In this document: positions 7,101-8,298 of the stretch, one piece after another
Layout of the letters: each line of letters begins with the position of its first letter
Position numbering within the stretch: position 1 is the stretch's first letter
DNA from: Candidatus Zixiibacteriota bacterium
Lineage (GTDB): Bacteria > Zixibacteria > MSB-5A5 > GN15 > PGXB01
NCBI GenBank assembly: GCA_020345705.1
Contig: CP070766.1
Coordinates: 1,196,128-1,204,425 of the forward strand
DNA length: 8,298 nucleotides
Reading direction: 5' to 3'
Translations under genes and position numbers: made by a program
The notes under the pieces: model-generated
Database searches by the model: none
The model's input: the letters and a program-made list of their open reading frames with translations, nothing else
What the model was told of the DNA's origin: nothing

Positions 7101-8069
7101 ATATTCCTCTACGATGAGGCCATTCCGCCTGTCTCGGCAATCGATCATAACGGCGTTGACCGGCTGGCCGCGGTCATGGCGAATGAAGGGGAGGTCTATT
7201 CATCTACTGAGTCGGGACATCTCATCTTGAGATTTCCGAATCTTCGGGAGGAAAGCGGCTTTGCTGTGCCCCCGCCACCGAAGGTATGCCCCCCAGGCGG
7301 CGGCGACAGCCCAATTGATCCGCCTCCCAAAATGGCGACCGAAGGGCCGCGGCCGGGGCCGGCTCTCAAAGTGGAAATACGCGGGACCGAAGGCGAATGG
7401 ATCGAAATGTCGAATATCCCGTCTCGCGAATACGCCGTCGAGGAATTCGTTCTGAGCGGGCTGCCGGCCGACATTGACGATGAAATGGTTACGATACGGA
7501 TCTCGTGGGAGGGCAGTTTCGCAACCGACGTCATATATCAGTGTCTACTCTCCGACGAACGCCCGACTGTAAATAATTGGAAAATCAGCGACCTTAATCT
7601 CATATGCGGCGGTATCCACGAAAAATTTGACGGAATGAATGGCGTCGAACCTCTTGTGCTGACAAAAGGAGACGTGTGCGAGTTCATTTTTGACGCTGTG
7701 GAGGAGGCCTCGCCGGGCCGGAAGAGAGACTATGTCGTCATGGCCGTCGGCCGATATCAGCCCGCCAACTCGTTATTCGGCCAAATGCCGGGTCGCTTCA
7801 GACTGCACAACTCCTACCCCAATCCGTTTAATCCGGCGACAATCATCAGCTACGACCTTCCGGTCGCCTGCCATGTGAAACTGGAGATATTCAATATCCT
7901 GGGTCAGCGCGTTAAGACTCTGGTGGATAAGCAGATGGAGGCGGGCAGCTATGAACTCACCTGGAACGGCACCGACCGCAGCGGTTTCCCGATGGCCAGC
8001 GGTATATACTTCTATCAACTGACGGCAGGAGATTTCTCCAGTTCCAGAAAGATGTTGCTGCTGAAATGA
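4200..8069 (+). CDS. Secreted papain-family (C1A) cysteine protease with propeller, Fn3-like modules and T9SS-type sorting tail
   Basis: A 1289-aa exported protease. ATG 4200 is 9 nt after AAAGGAG; ATG 4191 directly abuts that site and is unlikely. Residues 1-24 form a signal peptide (MRNRVFQWLLGVVVLA..., cleavage near GAAA/Y). A short pro-region (25 to ~92; DWRAGLNPIMTDYSPEE) precedes the peptidase (about 93-306). The peptidase has the oxyanion Gln Q112 and catalytic C118 in NQGSCGSCW, the LSEQQILSC...SCGGG disulfide region, H253 in SPNHAVLLVGW and N275 in VKNSWDTTWGESGYFWIKYG, so the catalytic set is intact. Next are seven propeller-like repeats (about 315-686), each with a DGGYVLVGYT-like strand and a D.Y.MK/IKTD strand. 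Two Fn3-like modules (687-878), the CPVLF domain (883-1015), a Pro-rich linker (1022-1053), a beta-rich region (1055-1190) and the FlgD-like sorting domain (1198-1289; YPNPFNPATIISYDLP) follow. It probably degrades external protein while held at or released from the surface. It is a single gene closed by the terminator at 8130. Confidence 0.93.
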   Translation: MRNRVFQWLLGVVVLATAFCGAAAYEGAEEEVAAIQQRIEEKGLDWRAGLNPIMTDYSPEEREELCGFRLPDNWQEIWMVHLDRRFKALAPQDLPVSLNWEDSGKVTPVRNQGSCGSCWDFAATAALEAVYKIEHDIEYDLSEQQILSCAESGSCGGGWMVYNYEHWLDYGAIVESAMPYDGGPYSDTIPCTEDLYPVVARIDSWTAVPQDINSLKTALLTAPVAVAFRVTGDFYSYDGGCFSYGEPVGSPNHAVLLVGWNDTLCNGDGAWRVKNSWDTTWGESGYFWIKYGECNFGVAAALLSIPDAGNDDVANWTTTFGDTGTDNACFARPIYDTVYPEQINLEGYAVAGTYVTDSTGFDLCFIRTDSCGNELWTSTYGTAHSDFANGACLTSDGGCVVAGYTYTDYGDSVYLVRFSADGNVLWNYNYGFQDNDIAQSVIEAADGGYVVLGTTRETGSSNHLLLFKTDTSGIRQWWQTYGTVDGYENAGEVERAADGGYILVGSSSPLPADTVWDVYFVKTDANGNEQYSNRLGRSYHNELGLGIEINSDGDFLISGFVIDDGNSDAMLMKAEPVLYPPYVKKKWIASFGGTGTDLAYDIKISPDGYYTLAGYTYSSGAGGQDCYFIKADTAGDSVEAWTFGGDDNDYALSLEPTMDGGYVLVGYTKSYGPGNSDMYVMKFVDSVPDAPELFCPSDGLETYESAQTLYWEYVHNAKTYAVELADVGNFSQLIDSANDLDLPRWTMPGLDTGVYYWRACAANEAGNGQWSSAWQFRVLNDKARLYWPENGSVYTNMDNFPLKWYEMQDVQAYRVQVGLDSTFDSIVIDDGIFSDCSDQICYYFITPKLPNNVYYWRAKAMGAGYFEWSDTRKLTLTTGGPSCPVLFTYDGSKFIEENPLLTACEQSGYADVVTDFYKVTNPVAPREGRLTFLLKELEDEITYLDDFSLLTVDHDPDSRAGCTVNGRIFLYDEAIPPVSAIDHNGVDRLAAVMANEGEVYSSTESGHLILRFPNLREESGFAVPPPPKVCPPGGGDSPIDPPPKMATEGPRPGPALKVEIRGTEGEWIEMSNIPSREYAVEEFVLSGLPADIDDEMVTIRISWEGSFATDVIYQCLLSDERPTVNNWKISDLNLICGGIHEKFDGMNGVEPLVLTKGDVCEFIFDAVEEASPGRKRDYVVMAVGRYQPANSLFGQMPGRFRLHNSYPNPFNPATIISYDLPVACHVKLEIFNILGQRVKTLVDKQMEAGSYELTWNGTDRSGFPMASGIYFYQLTAGDFSSSRKMLLLK

Positions 8070-8129
8070 GTGGGGCAAATCGCACCGGCTATCGGGCAAT
8101 TCAGGGCTGAAACGAGGATAACACTATAT

Positions 8130-8159
8130 CGGGCCGGCTGACAGCCGGCCCGTTTCTCT
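8130..8159 (+). terminator. Intrinsic terminator of the protease gene
   Basis: CGGGCCGGCT (8130-8139) pairs perfectly with AGCCGGCCCG (8143-8152) over 10 bp with a GAC loop, followed by TTTCTCT. It starts about 60 nt after the stop at 8069. The strong GC stem plus pyrimidine/T-rich tail fits Rho-independent termination on the + strand. The core GCCGGCT also occurs in the hairpin at 4082-4114. Confidence 0.85.
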
Positions 8160-8199
8160 CCATTTGGCCTTCAATGGGGTCGTCCATCGAGATTTCCCC

Positions 8200-8230
8200 T
8201 TGACATTTTGTCTAAGTTAGGCAATTTATT
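8200..8230 (+). promoter_or_regulatory. Probable promoter for the gene starting at the right edge
   Basis: A perfect -35 TTGACA is at 8200-8205. Candidate -10 elements are weak: AATTTA at 8223-8228 (17-nt spacing) or TTTATT at 8225-8230 (19-nt spacing, four of six consensus bases). It lies just after the terminator and about 55-85 nt before the presumed start codon, which is a sensible location. Confidence 0.5.
8208..8224. promoter_or_regulatory. Palindrome between -35 and -10, possible operator
   Basis: TTGTCTAA-G-TTAGGCAA is an 8+1+8 palindrome with one mismatch, placed exactly in the spacer of the probable promoter. Symmetric sites in this position commonly bind repressors. The TTAGGC half-site resembles those of DtxR/MntR-family metal regulators, but that assignment is a guess from similarity by eye. 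Confidence 0.4.
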
Positions 8231-8285
8231 GTAGTTTCTTGGATTGTCGCGCACCGATATGGGCGATGGAGGAAACAGAGCTTAA

Positions 8286-8298
8286 ATGAGCGCGGATA
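8286..8298 (+). CDS. Possible start of a gene running off the window (MSAD...)
   Basis: ATG 8286 begins the frame M-S-A-D, cut by the window end. GGAGG at 8268-8272 is 13 nt upstream, rather far for a ribosome site. A seven-codon frame from ATG 8266 (MEETELK) stops at 8287-8289, overlapping this ATG as ATGA, and could act as a coupled mini-leader or be chance. Too little is visible to name a product. The promoter and palindrome upstream support a gene beginning here. Confidence 0.35.

Noticed and set aside
1..8298. CRISPR arrays, tRNA/rRNA genes, insertion sequences or att sites.
   Set aside because: No regularly spaced direct repeats, no transposase or integrase motifs and no tRNA-like cloverleaf were seen. 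The repeats in the protease are protein-level propeller units, diverged at DNA level.

Overview
The window comes from a bacterium whose large secreted proteins end in a FlgD-like, type IX secretion (T9SS/Por) type C-terminal sorting domain. Both large proteins have one, with the motif NPFN..T.I.YDLP...VKLEI.N.LG...TLVD......Y...WNG.D..G...SG.Y.Y.LTA......KM.LLK. This style of tail, with Fn3-like modules, is typical of FCB-group phyla. Candidate Zixibacteria or a related lineage is my leading guess, but no ribosomal or phylogenetic marker is present to prove it. All confident genes lie on the + strand.

Layout. (1) 1-554 is the C-terminal part of a Hanks-type Ser/Thr protein kinase cut by the window edge. 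(2) 551-1684 encodes a stand-alone LanC-like cyclase with all seven GxxG-type barrel repeats and the three-cysteine (CCG) form of the zinc site; its GTG start overlaps the kinase stop. (3) 1685-2085 is a 401-bp stretch without a convincing gene. It holds a near-perfect Shine-Dalgarno with no standard start codon after it, a strong hairpin, and a hairpin that masks the ribosome binding site of the next gene. (4) 2086-4029 encodes a 647-aa secreted protein made of two Fn3-like modules, a conserved domain opening with CPVLF, a second beta-rich region and the sorting tail. (5) 4030-4199 holds a perfect 13-bp hairpin and a small 5' leader hairpin. (6) 4200-8069 encodes a 1289-aa secreted papain-family (C1A) cysteine protease with a complete catalytic set. 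It is followed by a seven-bladed propeller-like repeat block and then by the same ~600-aa tail as the previous protein. (7) 8070-8298 holds a clear intrinsic terminator, a promoter with a palindrome between its -35 and -10, and the probable first codons of another gene.

How the parts may work together. Kinase plus LanC cyclase is the same pair of activities that class III/IV lanthipeptide synthetases carry in one chain, here as two translationally coupled genes. No Cys/Ser/Thr-rich precursor peptide is visible, so the substrate is unknown. It may lie upstream of the window, or the pair may not make a RiPP at all. The two secreted proteins are old paralogues: one is essentially the tail of the other without the protease and propeller. 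They look like surface-anchored or released T9SS cargo, one proteolytic and one binding or structural. A functional link between the kinase/LanC pair and the secreted pair is only suggested by proximity; a 401-bp gap separates them.
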